From assembly GCA_025345505.1 (NCBI GenBank), contig JANVCC010000010.1, positions 43,551,772-43,615,771 on the forward strand: a stretch of DNA of 64,000 nucleotides, given 5' to 3'. Source of the stretch: Todiramphus chloris collaris. Lineage: Eukaryota; Chordata; Aves; Coraciiformes; Alcedinidae. Shown in pieces: positions 34,727 through 45,496 of this stretch. The position numbers and the translations under genes are program-made. Each line of letters opens with the position of its first letter. Within the stretch, counting starts at the first letter, position 1. Under the pieces are notes generated by a model, which saw only the letters and a list, made by a program, of their open reading frames with translations, was not told the origin of the DNA and made no database searches.

Positions 34727-37700
34727 GGTGAAGTTTGTTGTGACCCTTCTACATAATGTTTAAGAAATAAAATCTTGTGTCTTTCTTGGCCATCTCACTT
34801 GTTACCATTTTTCTCCTTTTGGTTGTCCCTTGGGGAGGATCAGTTACGAGAACCATAATTAAGCCCTACACAGAATATTCCAAAATACAACTACTGTCTC
34901 TATCTTTTTCCTAATACCATTAATTTATTTTTAGCCATTGCATTTCATGCTCTGATTACTTAGATAAAACAGAGTTAAGATTAAATTCACTGGGATATTT
35001 TTATCCTTGAAGTAGTTATTTCTGTCTTTTTCCCAGAATAAGAAACTGTTAAAGAAATCTACTTTGAGATATAGCTTTATAAGATGCAATGATTCTTTAA
35101 TTCAGCCATTGTAACCAATTAAGTTTATATCAAATAACACAACTAGCAATAAACCACTAAGGTTTAAAGCAAAGTATTTAAAATAGATGACAGCTGTAAT
35201 TGTTTAATAACTGTAAAGACCTAATTATGCTGTTAAAACAATTAGAATCAGGTACCAATCCTAACATTTGTACCAGATGCTTTCAAGTCTTGCTTTCCTT
35301 TGAGTATAAAGCTGAACTGAACGAACACTTGAAAACCAAAGAACAATCTCTTGTGACAGTAGTGTTTCCTGGACAAACAAATTTGTTCTAGAGCGCAGCA
35401 TTGCTTAAAATACAATGGATGAGAAAATTAAGCATGAAAAAGTCATGATGAAGTTTAATCATGATAGGTTAAACTAAGTAGACAAGTCTGCAACACTAAG
35501 TCAAATCTAGATTTGATAGATGGCATCTTTCTGAATGGTATAATTTTCTTATTTGTTTCCTAAGTACCTCCTGTATGTTTCTTGTTGTTGTAAGTCTGGA
35601 GGTAGTATTGTTGGAGTTGTTCTAAGTTGGAGGTAGAGTCTGTGTTGTGTAGAGCCAGCCTAATTTTTTTAGGGGAGAGCAGTTTCCCAAAGTGGGATGA
35701 GTACTTGGACCTAGGAGAAGAGTCCAGGGAAAAGGAAGGGTCTGGTAAGAAAGGGGTGATGAGGGGCAGGAAGGCAGCAGCAGAAGAGCTGTGAGGGGAG
35801 ACTCAACAGAAGAGCATGGATCACGTATGCAGCTGAGACTCACAGGTAATGAAATAAAGAAAGACTTTCTAGGTATGCAAGGAGGAGTATTGTATTCCAG
35901 GAAGCCTTTAGAAAGGGGTTGAAAAGAGACCAAGACTGGAGGAAAGAACATGCCTTACCTACAAAGATACCCAACAGACACAGGTAAATACTACACAAAC
36001 TCTTAAATGTGTGACGTTTTGTGTGTGTCCACAGTCATGTCTTTCTAAGATAGATCAGAGATCTTCAAATAGTATGAAAGCTCTCAAACTTCACAGTCAG
36101 GGCTGGCTTGCAATTTCTTTCCATCTTGTCAAGCAAATAACCTCATATAATTAACCTCTTACAGGAAGAACAGATAATTATATTGCTTGTATTTTTTGGA
36201 AGATGTCAAAATTATTATTCATATTTGAGAAGGAAATAATATCATTCATATACTTCCTGACATTCTGCCAGTTATTGGACGAAAACAAATAATAGAAAAT
36301 GCTTTACTGACCTGAAGTGTTAGTGAACTAAATCCATAAATGCACCCATCTACATTCCACTCATTCTGACTTCTTTATATTTTTCTTTAACCTCTTTATG
36401 AAAAAAAAAGAAAAATGAACCTGAGATATGTTATGAAGTAATTTCCCACCACAGAATGATGTGATTCAGCCATTAAACCACCTTCTCTTCTTATATATAC
36501 TTCTGTTGGCCTTTTCACTGGCAGCCAGTGGCATTTGCAAATCTTTGAATTCTTGGAAGGCATCAAAATAATTTCTTAGTTCAGGTTCCTGGCCAATGTT
36601 CTCCTTGAGTTCAGCAAACAAAAACAAACAAAAAAGTGAAATTGTGGTAAAAAGTCTAGTGAGAATTTCATGATTTATGAATTCTAAGCTGCGTTTATCA
36701 CATCTTTATAATCTCTTTTAATTTTGCATTTAATAACGCTGATTCATTTATTCTTTATGAAGCTTTCCTTGGAGTATTCTGCCAGACACTTCTTATATAT
36801 ATGAATTTCCATCAGTTATTTTTTTTTACTTAAGAAATGTGTAGTCCTTGGAAGAAAAGAATGCTCTTCTAATGAAGAAACTGGGAAATGAGATCTGGGT
36901 TTTGTTCTTAGCTCTCCTACTGGCTTTTCCTATGGTACCAGATAAGTTACTTGATGTGAGATTCAAGAAAACAAATTCATAAATCGCAATTCAAGTGCAC
37001 TGTTTACATATTGTATATGCAAGTAATCTTAGCAGAAAAACCCAGAAATTGTCTCTACCTGATTTAGGCACTTCAGGTATTGTAAATACCTAGATTTACA
37101 TAGTCAGAAGGTTTTCAGTGAGCATAAACTGAAGCATTCCTAAGTATTCAGGTGACATTTTTTTTAAATTCCCTCCCCCCTCCCCCAAGGTATTCTGAAA
37201 TTCAAAGGCAAGATTCCTCATTGTTATACACACAAAAACCTCTTTTAAACTCTTTTAAAGCTAGCACTAGCTGATCACACAGAGTTCAAACAATGAACTC
37301 GTCCTCCTTATTTTACCCTGGAATTACACATGAACACTCTCCTTCTTTCAGGAAGGAAGAAACAAGAGTCCTGTCCTTCTGCAGCCTGCAAGAACTGCAG
37401 TCATGACTCCCACTTCACAGATACCATGTGGAAGGTTAGACTCAGTGAAAAACTTCTTTGTACTTGCCCACTGAGTAGTCAGAATGTTGCCAGAAAGAGA
37501 AATCATGGGGCTAACATGCTAATACAAAAGCAGTCTTGTGATTTGAATTTAGAGTTCAGAGTTGTTCAGTGTTAGGTCAATATTAATTTTTTTTACCCAT
37601 TCTTTTAATCTTCAGAATGGAGGTAATTTTTCTCTATTGCTGAAGGTATTGAACTAGTTGATATTTTTAAAATACTTCTAGTAACTGAAAAATTATGTAG

Positions 37701-39950
37701 TTTAAATAAAATGTGTCTTTGAAGCCTATTGGCTTTTTGAAAACTTCTACTATTCATAATATTTTTAAGACAATTTTATTTACTTTTTTTTTTTTCCTTT
37801 CAAATTGACAGACCATTATGTGGTCTCTGTTTTTCATTTATATGGGACTTTTTAAAATGAAAAACATCAGTGATGGTTTCAGGTGGGTTTGGATTTTCTG
37901 TTTTGTTTTTTGTTTTTGTCAGATGCTTGAAATGGAAATAACTTTGACATCTGGAGATTTTTATTATAGAAAAAACAGCCAGTTCTAAATATATATAGTG
38001 TTCGTCTAGCATCAGTAATTTTTCATTCTGACATTTCTGATCATAATTTATATTAATTGGTTCTCTGACATTTCTTATGTCTAATGTACAGTAATTGAAG
38101 ATTACTAAATACTTTTATCCCAGTAATATATATGTTTAACTGCACAACTTTGACTCAGTGTCTTTTTTAAATTTCTGAATAGTATCTCACTGACATTGAC
38201 AACTAGAAGTAAATTTTGCTGTCTGTGATTCAAAACAGTGTAGCAAACAGTTATCTCTGCAGTCTGTCTTGAATGTCGACAGAAAGTATGGCATGGTTAA
38301 GCTGCTATAACTATCAGAATAAGTTTGGCCTGGTGCCTCATGAATACAGATGCGTGAGTGAAGTCTGAATATATTGAGAAAGGGTGATGCAAACAGCAGG
38401 AAAAAGATCATTACAGCCACCTTTTCTGAAAGAGGAGCATTGATCTTTCTGTTGCCATTTAGTGTATGTACTGAATAGCAATATCTATTCAGTGAATGAG
38501 GCATCCAAACAACGAAGAATTTAGAATAAAAGATTAACAGGGTTATCGGTTGTTGTCCCAATTACCATGAGAGTAAGAGATAACCAGCTTATCAGCAGTT
38601 CATTGTTAGCTTACTGAGAAAACTGGCATTGTTATGTTAAATGATTATGTGATAAGAAGGATATTGGTTTGTACATCATGTAGTGCAATTCATTTTAGAT
38701 GAATGCCGGCTTCATTCCAATCACCTTTATGAAGGATATTGTAAGTCCCTATTAAAAAAAAAAAACAAACAAAAGAACCCAACAACAGATTTATTAAGTT
38801 AGTAATATGCTTGATATATAGGTGTCTATTTACTTCAGTATTAAGATAACAGAGTTAGCTATTGTCCTTCCTCTGAATGGTAAGAGGTGAGACTTTAGCT
38901 TAAAAATTATATAATCTGAAGGCTAACTGTTCCCCAATAGACTGTTGTGTTTTTTTCTACTCTACTGCAAAAAATGCCATATTGTCCCAGTCTTGCAGAT
39001 GCAGAACTCTGCATTATATTGCTGGGTACTCATCCTGAAGAGTGTGAAGCTTCCTTCTGCTTGTAGCATAGTGATTCTGAAATTATTTGGTTTTGATTCT
39101 TGCAGTCTAATAAACCACCACATTTTAATTTATTATGAATGAGTGACTTCATTGAGAGCTTTCAAAAGTAAATAAAAGGTTTACACATTGGTTTGATGAT
39201 ACAACAAATCTGACTATAGGGCTCTCAGAAATAGATTAAAATCATTACAGGCACAAAGCACAAAGTACTGTTCCAGTTTAAACAAGCTTTATCTGTTCAA
39301 GTTGGTTAAAATAATTTTGTCAGTTAACTTTATATAAAAAAAATTTACACTTGACCAAGTACTATTTGACCAGGCCACTCTGTACCAGGTTATTTGTTGT
39401 CTGCTCTCCCACAGCCACAAAAAAACTTTATAAGGTCCCTAGTGTGTACTCTCACTTATTTGTCAGACTTCTGAACTTGTGCTTTACTGCCTCCTTATCA
39501 GGTTGCTTGTTAGTGGTTCCTGTAATATCAGACAGTATAATGTAGTCTCATAAAATAGTCTAGTTCAGTTTTATCCAAAAGAAATACAGTCTGTACATTT
39601 GCAGGTTTCTTTACAATGTGAACGCAGAATTCAGGGACCTGAAGCACTAAGAAAATCATCAATTATCAGGAGACTTCATCTGAGCAATAATGACTTTTGT
39701 TGTGTCAGACTGTAATTCAATATCAAGACTATTATTTGTACAAACTTATGTGTACACAAGTTTTTATGTACTCTTCAAAGGCAAAAGAACATAGTAAACC
39801 AGTTACACTTATGACCATTTGGAGAATCTCTACAGATTTGCAAAAAATTTAAGATTTACATTAGAGCATTTAAGAACACATTTATGCCCTTTATTCCTTG
39901 CCTCATGGAGCCCATAATCAAATCCACAGAAATGTGATAGATGAGTATAG
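34727..39950. other. AT-rich sequence, no supported gene
   Basis: Contains a purine-rich (plus strand) segment at 35620-35950 with a 109-codon proline/serine-rich minus-strand frame that looks compositional. A pyrimidine/C-rich patch lies at 37170-37190. No recognisable domain or repeat. Confidence 0.55.
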
Positions 39951-40560
39951 TGGTATGATCCTCCCTCAACTCATGTGCTGTTCTATACAGGGTATGACTC
40001 CTCCCTGGGCCACAGTAATCCATTGGAAAAGTACAGATTGTGAAAAGCAGAGTACCAGAGTGGTAAGGCACCCCCTTAGAGGTCCTGGCTCCTGCCTCCC
40101 CTGTTCCCTGGAGACAATAGTGACAATTACCTCCTGCAGTGGATCAGAACGATGAGGCACCCCTTCAGTGTACCTGTCTCTTACTCGCCCCCCCCCCCCC
40201 CCCCGATCAGTTGACCCTCTTATGAGCTGGTACACTTGTACTTTGGTTGTGGTCCAGAGGGGGGGTATACCAGGACACCAAGAACCAGTAAGTTCTGGGC
40301 ACATTCAAGCCAGACTATCACAACGCTTGAGTCAGGCCAAAATGGAAAAAGTATCTGACAAAAGTCAATTATCTCAGGCCCTATAAACAATGATCCAAAA
40401 TGAGACCCTCTGAGCTCTCCTGGATTGCATTTGGCTGCATTCAATATCTCCCCTGCATTGGGACACCATAAAGTTGATGCGAGATCACCTTCTTGAGACT
40501 CAAGTCCTTCTCACTGAGAAATGCTGATGCAATATATGTACTATAACTCAAAGAGGGAAA
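39951..40560 (+). other. GC-richer patch with broken coding-like segments, origin unknown
   Basis: This 600-bp patch stands out from AT-rich flanks. In one plus frame, 40276-40560 reads like a decayed protein: GHIQARLSQRLSQAKMEKVS, then a stop, TMIQNETL, a stop, and ALLDCIWLHSISPLHWDTIK and MRDHLLETQVLLTEKC. An amphipathic helix-like first half is followed by a compact segment. A 17-C run (40188-40204) splits the patch. I do not recognise the family. A degraded retroviral internal region or a processed pseudogene are both possible. The repeat-like character is inferred only from composition and context. Confidence 0.35.
40188..40204. repeat. Poly(C) run of 17 bases
   Basis: Uninterrupted C. 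Unusual in this AT-rich window and prone to length errors in sequencing. Confidence 0.9.
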
Positions 40561-41220
40561 TTTTGACTATTGGCTAGTCTCTTTTACCTACCTGTATACC
40601 TATATAGGTGTTTGATTTTATTTATTTGTTTTTATGAGTGTGGGCATCTACACATTTCATTGGCCAAGTATTTCTGTGTCTGTATGCTTTGTCTTTCTGC
40701 TTATATACACGATTTGTTTTGACATAACTTTGCAGTAAGTTATCGTGAATGTAGTCATCCTCAAACCAGTACGTAAGCCACTGTTTTACTAAATCACTTG
40801 TTACATTAAGTGCTGCTAATATCAGTCTTTGATTTATCTCCTTTTATTAATAAATCTGTAATTGCTGATAAATCAAACCATGTCAAACATATTCATCTCT
40901 GACAATGAGGCAAAGAAAGAAAAAGAGAAGATGACAAAACTTTCTCTAGATAATCTCCATGAAAGACCTATGCCTTATGGAAGGATTTCAAAAGAGGATT
41001 TTAGCAGATAAAGGAGAAAACTGTTCCAACAAAAATAACAAATATGTGTATATACACATCCTTTCAAGGCTATACAAATAGCTTTAATATATTGGACACA
41101 AAATGTTGTTTCTCCTTTTTTTCATTTCTTTTGATTATGAGACAAAGTGTAAAAGATGCAAAGTTTGAAGAAAGAGGAAGTTTCTGTTGCCGATATTGCT
41201 CAACAAACTTGTAGACATGT

Positions 41221-42030
41221 TGTCATGGTTTAGGGTCAGGGCAGCCCTTTAGACCTATAATAGATACTCTCTGTTAACTCCCCTCCCTCCCCAAAGGTGA
41301 AGAGAAAGGGAATAAGGCAGAGAGACTTAATGATTATAAAAGGAAACTACAACAGCTTTAATGAAAATGAAATTAATAATAATTAAAAAATGGAATATAT
41401 ACAAATATATACAAAACTAGTATTGAACCCAACCCCCCTGATGACATTACATCACTGTCACCACTGATGCTGTGGAGCAGGCACCAGGGGAGTCCCAGAC
41501 TGGGCCTTGCAGCAGATGGGATCTGTGTTCAGGGGCTGGATTCTGGTACTGGGTTCAGGAACACACAGACCGGGATCGAAGGCAGAATGGACAGAGTCCT
41601 CCCTGGATGGTCTAAGGAAGGAACTGAAAGAAGACCTGAGCCAAGCCAAGCCAAGCTAGCAAAGCAGTCCAAGAGGGGAGAAGAGCCCAGAGACCCCTCA
41701 GATCCCTTAGTTCTATGGCTAATATGGCGTATGTGGGTTGGAATACCTTGTTGGTCAGTTTAGGGTCAACTGTCCTGTCCACTCCTCCCTGAAGGTGCAG
41801 CCTTTTACTTTCTTCACCCCCCATTGTGGTACACAAGACCCAGCAGTGGCCTTGGTCTGCATACCAATCCTTGGTAGTAACTCTAAACATGGGGTGTTGT
41901 CACTGCTAGAAGCAGACACTGTCTGTGAAAACAGGCTGCTAACTTCAGAAAGTGCGGTTAGTTAAAAGAACTGAGCCAAAAGGTAAAATTAGTGAACAGA
42001 ATTAGTTCTGTTGTCACTCAGACCAGGACA
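41221..42030 (-). mobile_element. Solo LTR, young copy of the three-member family
   Basis: 810 bases from TGTCATGGTTTAGGG to GACCAGGACA. On the minus strand it starts TGTCCTGGTCTGAGTGAC, has TATATATTTGTATATATTCC (promoter-like, complement of about 41394-41415), a CATTAAAGC-type polyadenylation signal near the complement of 41360, and ends ACCATGACA. The last 155 or so bases on the right differ from the 60-kb copy at only three positions, all transitions. The right flank begins ATGCTCC, as in the 60-kb copy, but the left flank is ACATGT, so the simple 5-bp duplication seen at the other copy is not found here. Confidence 0.88.
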
Positions 42031-42192
42031 ATGCTCCATCATGTACCAAAGGTAATGTTCACATTGCCATACTTGATTGTCTATGAGATTTGAAGATGGT
42101 CCTGAATGTTAGTATTTTGGCTGAAGTGGTGAATGTGGCAGCTATCTTCCTTGTGGGATGAAATTGATTCCAACTGCAATTTAAAATACAGC

Positions 42193-42690
42193 TCAAATAA
42201 AACATGCATGTGACCAAGAGGACAATATTTCCAAAGGTCTGTCCTTTATAAAACAAATAAAATAAATGGATCTAACTGAAGAAATTAGTCCCGTACAATT
42301 TCGCTTAAGTGTCATCACCTTCACTGTAATGCTGCCACTAGGAAAAGTAAATACTTCTTTCCCAAATGTCCTGTTAGATTGATTACCAGTGTAGGGCAAT
42401 AGAATGCCAGAATGAGATTTTATAATCAAAAGAGACAGTGTGTGATATTTGTCCATAAAATGAGTATCCACTCCTGAACTACTGTTCTTGTTGTTAATAT
42501 CCACCAGTGAAAAGAGGTATATATATGGTATAATTACTTTCATCCCATTGAAAATAGCTGAACTGGTCAATGACATTGTGTCCTTAGAGTGTATGTGTCT
42601 CCTTGATGAGGAAGGAGCTTGGATATTCTGATCAAAGTTCAGATATCTATAGTATATCCATGTATCTAAAATTGCATGTAATAATCTCAC
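42193..42690 (-). pseudogene. Coding-like open frame of 165 codons, unassigned
   Basis: Read on the minus strand. The frame is unusually long for AT-rich DNA. The central part (about 42290-42600) looks like a secreted or extracellular protein: MKVIIPYIYLFSLVDINNKN, GVDTHFMDKYHTLSLLIIKS, LLPYTGNQSNRTFGKEVFTF and PSGSITVKVMTLKRNCTG, with N-glycosylation sequons (NSS, NRT, NCT). A second frame continues at 42256-42059 with a hydrophobic stretch (FGNIVLLVTCMFYLSCILNC). I do not recognise the family. Three further coding-like pieces lie on the same strand upstream (43599-43727, 43400-43523, 43050-43202). It may be exon remnants of a lost or decaying host gene, or old viral env-like sequence. Chance cannot be excluded. 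Confidence 0.3.
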
Positions 42691-42929
42691 TTCAGTAATG
42701 ACATCCAGGTCAGGTTTTCACCATTTCATGTGTGGACAAGAATTTGGTACTTCTAGACAAAGTTGTATACATATTGAGACAGGACAGGACAAAGAGTGCA
42801 TATCCAAACCTAATTTCTGACATTTCATGATATAAAGAGCTTTAAATCAGCTGCATTGTAACAAGGCTACATATTCAAGTTAAAAATCTCAGCATTTGCT
42901 GTAGTTTCAGGTGCATAGCACCTATATCT

Positions 42930-43202
42930 TTATGCTTTCTCTTCTGTTATGACAATCACTGGATATACTAATCTTTCTGGGTGATTGAAGTCTTTCTTGC
43001 ACACATAAGGCAAGAAGGAAAAGCAAAAAGAAAATGAAAGTACCTTAGTGTTGAAGTGAAGCTCTGGCAGAGCTGCTAAAGTTTGCGGTTCATTATGACA
43101 CATTAAAATCATAGGGATGCTTTTCCATATTGATAAGGTTAAAGAAGAGAACATTGTGCTGCATATCTGTCTGTAGGCATCAAGCAGCTGTTTGTGAGAC
43201 AT
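42930..43202 (-). other. Coding-like segment, possible exon remnant
   Basis: Minus-strand frame LLDAYRQICSTMFSSLTLSI, then MCHNEPQTLAALPELHFNTK, followed by a donor-like AAG|GTACTT. A pyrimidine-rich acceptor-like TTTTCCTCCATGCTTTGCAG lies upstream, but a TAA follows it in this frame. Unassigned, low confidence. Confidence 0.2.
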
Positions 43203-43399
43203 TTGATCACAAGAACAAGAAATTTAGCTGACTGCAAAGCATGGAGGAAAAGTTATCTTTCTTCCCTTTTACTAATGGACCAGCAATAGACAATGCTTGG
43301 TAGCCGCCTGATACCTCTCATCCCTCCTTGAGACTTAGGAAGTACATAGCAATATTTCTCTATCAGTCTACCCAGGATCAAACAGTGACTCTGAGAACC

Positions 43400-43523
43400 T
43401 TGGCCCATAAAAATCCTTTGATTGACATAGCTGCTTTCCCACTTCTGTGTTAGTTTAGCTATGCTAATAGTCCCTGTGCTGGCATCCCAAATCTCTTCTA
43501 GTAGTTCAGCAATTTTCTCCTGC
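43400..43523 (-). other. Coding-like segment, possible exon remnant
   Basis: Minus-strand frame EKIAELLEEIWDASTGTISI and AKLTQKWESSYVNQRIFMGQ, preceded by an acceptor-like CTCCTTTCCTACCTGAATGC-AG (AG at 43521-43520). A possible donor is CCAAG|GTTCTC. The open frame continues to 43253. Unassigned. Confidence 0.22.
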
Positions 43524-43598
43524 ATTCAGGTAGGAAAGGAGATTCTCCAAGCCTCTTTATTCTTTTGGGTGTTTGCTCAGTCCATCATTCACGTGAGC

Positions 43599-43727
43599 TC
43601 AGGAAACTGCAGAACTATTTCTTATAGCATGCAGAGCAAGCTTTCTGAGACTAAGATCATCAACGTCCAACTTCTGCAAGTAGCAAGTGTTGATGACTTC
43701 ACGTGGACAAGCAGGCAGGATTGCCAT
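43599..43727 (-). other. Coding-like segment, possible exon remnant
   Basis: Minus-strand frame of 42 codons: MAILPACPREVINTCYLQKL, then DVDDLSLRKLALHAIRNSSA, then a stop. A pyrimidine-rich acceptor-like TTTTTTCCGTTACTTAG directly precedes it. Balanced amino acid composition suggests real coding origin, but no family is recognised. Confidence 0.22.
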
Positions 43728-43754
43728 CTTATTCTAAGTAACGGAAAAAATTAA

Positions 43755-44905
43755 TATAAGACAGAACTGAAATAAAAAGGTAAGAAAAAAGACAGAGGAG
43801 ACAAATTACAATAATTCAGAGTCTAAGTTAACTGTAAAAGTTTTACAAGAGCAATAGCTGCCCCTTGCCCCTTTAAGAATGGAAGGCATAGAGTTTCAGC
43901 ATGAATTCTTTTCACATTGGAGTTTAAGATTACAGTATAAACCATCCTCTTATAAAATATAGATTTAGTAGATCTATTCTGGAATACTTGTGGTGAATAT
44001 GTAACAAAGGGAGAGATTCTACAAATGCTTAAACAGGGCACTTAGAGCTTGCTCTGGGACTTCAAGCAAATAAATGATCACAATTATATATTTATCTAAG
44101 AGACACCCAATCTTAATTCTGAAACTAATTTGATGGAGAGAAAACATCTTTCATAACGAAATTGTAATACAGGATAGGAATCTAGAAATTATTTCACCTC
44201 CAATTTACATCAAGGATTATGACGTGGAAGGTTATTGTACTTGAATATGATTTCATTATATTGTCTGTTGGTTCATTTGTTTCCTGAGCTCACATAAGAG
44301 TGAGCTGGAGTGAGTGAGCTCACATAAGAGTGAGTGGACCAAGTGAGCATCTAGGTAAGTGCATAGTAATCTGCTCTTGGTAAACTAGTAAAACTAAATT
44401 TCTGAGAATCGTACTCATAGCTGACTCTGGCATAACCTTCCTGTGTACCTAGGGAATTTTCTTGTGGTAAGTGGTGAGTCCCATCACTCTGTACAATTGT
44501 TCCAATTGTCTTTGTGAGATAATGTTATGCAGAAAAGTTAATTTGTCACCTTCCCTAGTGACTCCTGCTATAACCTGCTTAAAATATCTACATAAATTCA
44601 ACTTGGTCTCAGTAAATACTGCTTAGAATGTCAGATGCAGAGTGCCTGTTATTAGCATTGTTCTAGCATGTCTACAGCAGAAAACACTTTTGAGCTCTAT
44701 TTTTTTCTATTATTTTTGTTCTGTCACTGAGTTCTTGAGTGAGGATGAGCAAGTCCTACATTCTCTGCTTGAAGAGGTCAGGTGCAATATACTCGTTCTC
44801 CCTTTTTCTATCCCATCTCTCTACTGTTTGTAACTGATGCCCACTATACATTCATAGAAAACTGTTGTGTTTTGGTGTTGTCTTTCAGGATTTTTTGTCC
44901 TCTGG
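43755..44905. other. AT-rich sequence with one small tandem repeat
   Basis: No gene recognised. Holds a 30-bp-period duplication at 44285-44334. Confidence 0.5.
44285..44334. repeat. Two-copy tandem repeat, 30-bp period
   Basis: TGAGCTCACATAAGAGTGAG occurs at 44285 and again at 44315, with related TGAGTGAG spacers. Confidence 0.88.
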
Positions 44906-45496
44906 TGTACTGGTTATTGGTGGGATAGAGTTAATTTTCTTCATAATACCTCATATAATGCTATGTGTCAGATTTGTGTTGAAAACATGGTTGATAACAC
45001 AGGGATGTTTTAGTTGTTGCTGAACAATGCTCACACTGGAACATGCCCTTTTCTGCTGCTCATGCTCCACTACCAGTGAGCAGGCTGGAGGTCCACAAGA
45101 AGCTGGGAAGGAACAGAGCTGGGACAGCTGATCCTAACTGATCAAGGGAATATTCCATACCATATGACATCAGCAATAAAAGTTCGGGAAGAAGGAGGGA
45201 GAAGGGGACATTTGGAATTTTGGCATTTGTCTTCCCAAGTAACTGTTAGATGTGATCAATCCTTGCTTTCCCTGAGATGGATGAACACCTGTCTGCTGAT
45301 GGGAAGTAGTGAATGAAGTTATTTTGCTTTGTTTGCACACACAGCTTTTGCTATACCTATTAAACTGTCTGTCAGAGTTTTCTCATGTTCGATTCTTCAT
45401 CTGATTCTCTTCCCCATCCCACAGGGGGATGTGAGGGGGGAAGTGAGTAAGAGGATCTGTGGGGCTTTGCTGCCTGTCCAAGGTTAAACCACAACA
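44906..45496 (+). mobile_element. Avian ERVL-type solo LTR, near full length
   Basis: 591 bases with TGTACTGGTTATTGGTGGGA at the start and GGTTAAACCACAACA at the end. Characteristic phrases: GATAGAGTTAATTTTCTTC, CACAAGAAGCTGGGAAGG, ATTCCATACCATATGACATC (near 45153), GGCATTTGTCTTCCCAAGTA (near 45220), GATGGGAAGTAGTGAATG and CCTATTAAACTGTCTGTCAG (polyadenylation region near 45357). These are the landmarks of a very common bird LTR. Flanks do not show a convincing 5-bp duplication. No internal region adjoins. Confidence 0.9.

Noticed and set aside
35622..35951. 109-codon proline/serine/leucine-rich minus frame
   Set aside because: It is the reverse of a purine-rich stretch, so the frame is explained by composition (few stops in pyrimidine-rich sequence).
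44906..45496. Target duplication for the avian LTR
   Set aside because: The five or six bases at the two ends (CTCTGG left, GAAGC right) do not match, so none is claimed.
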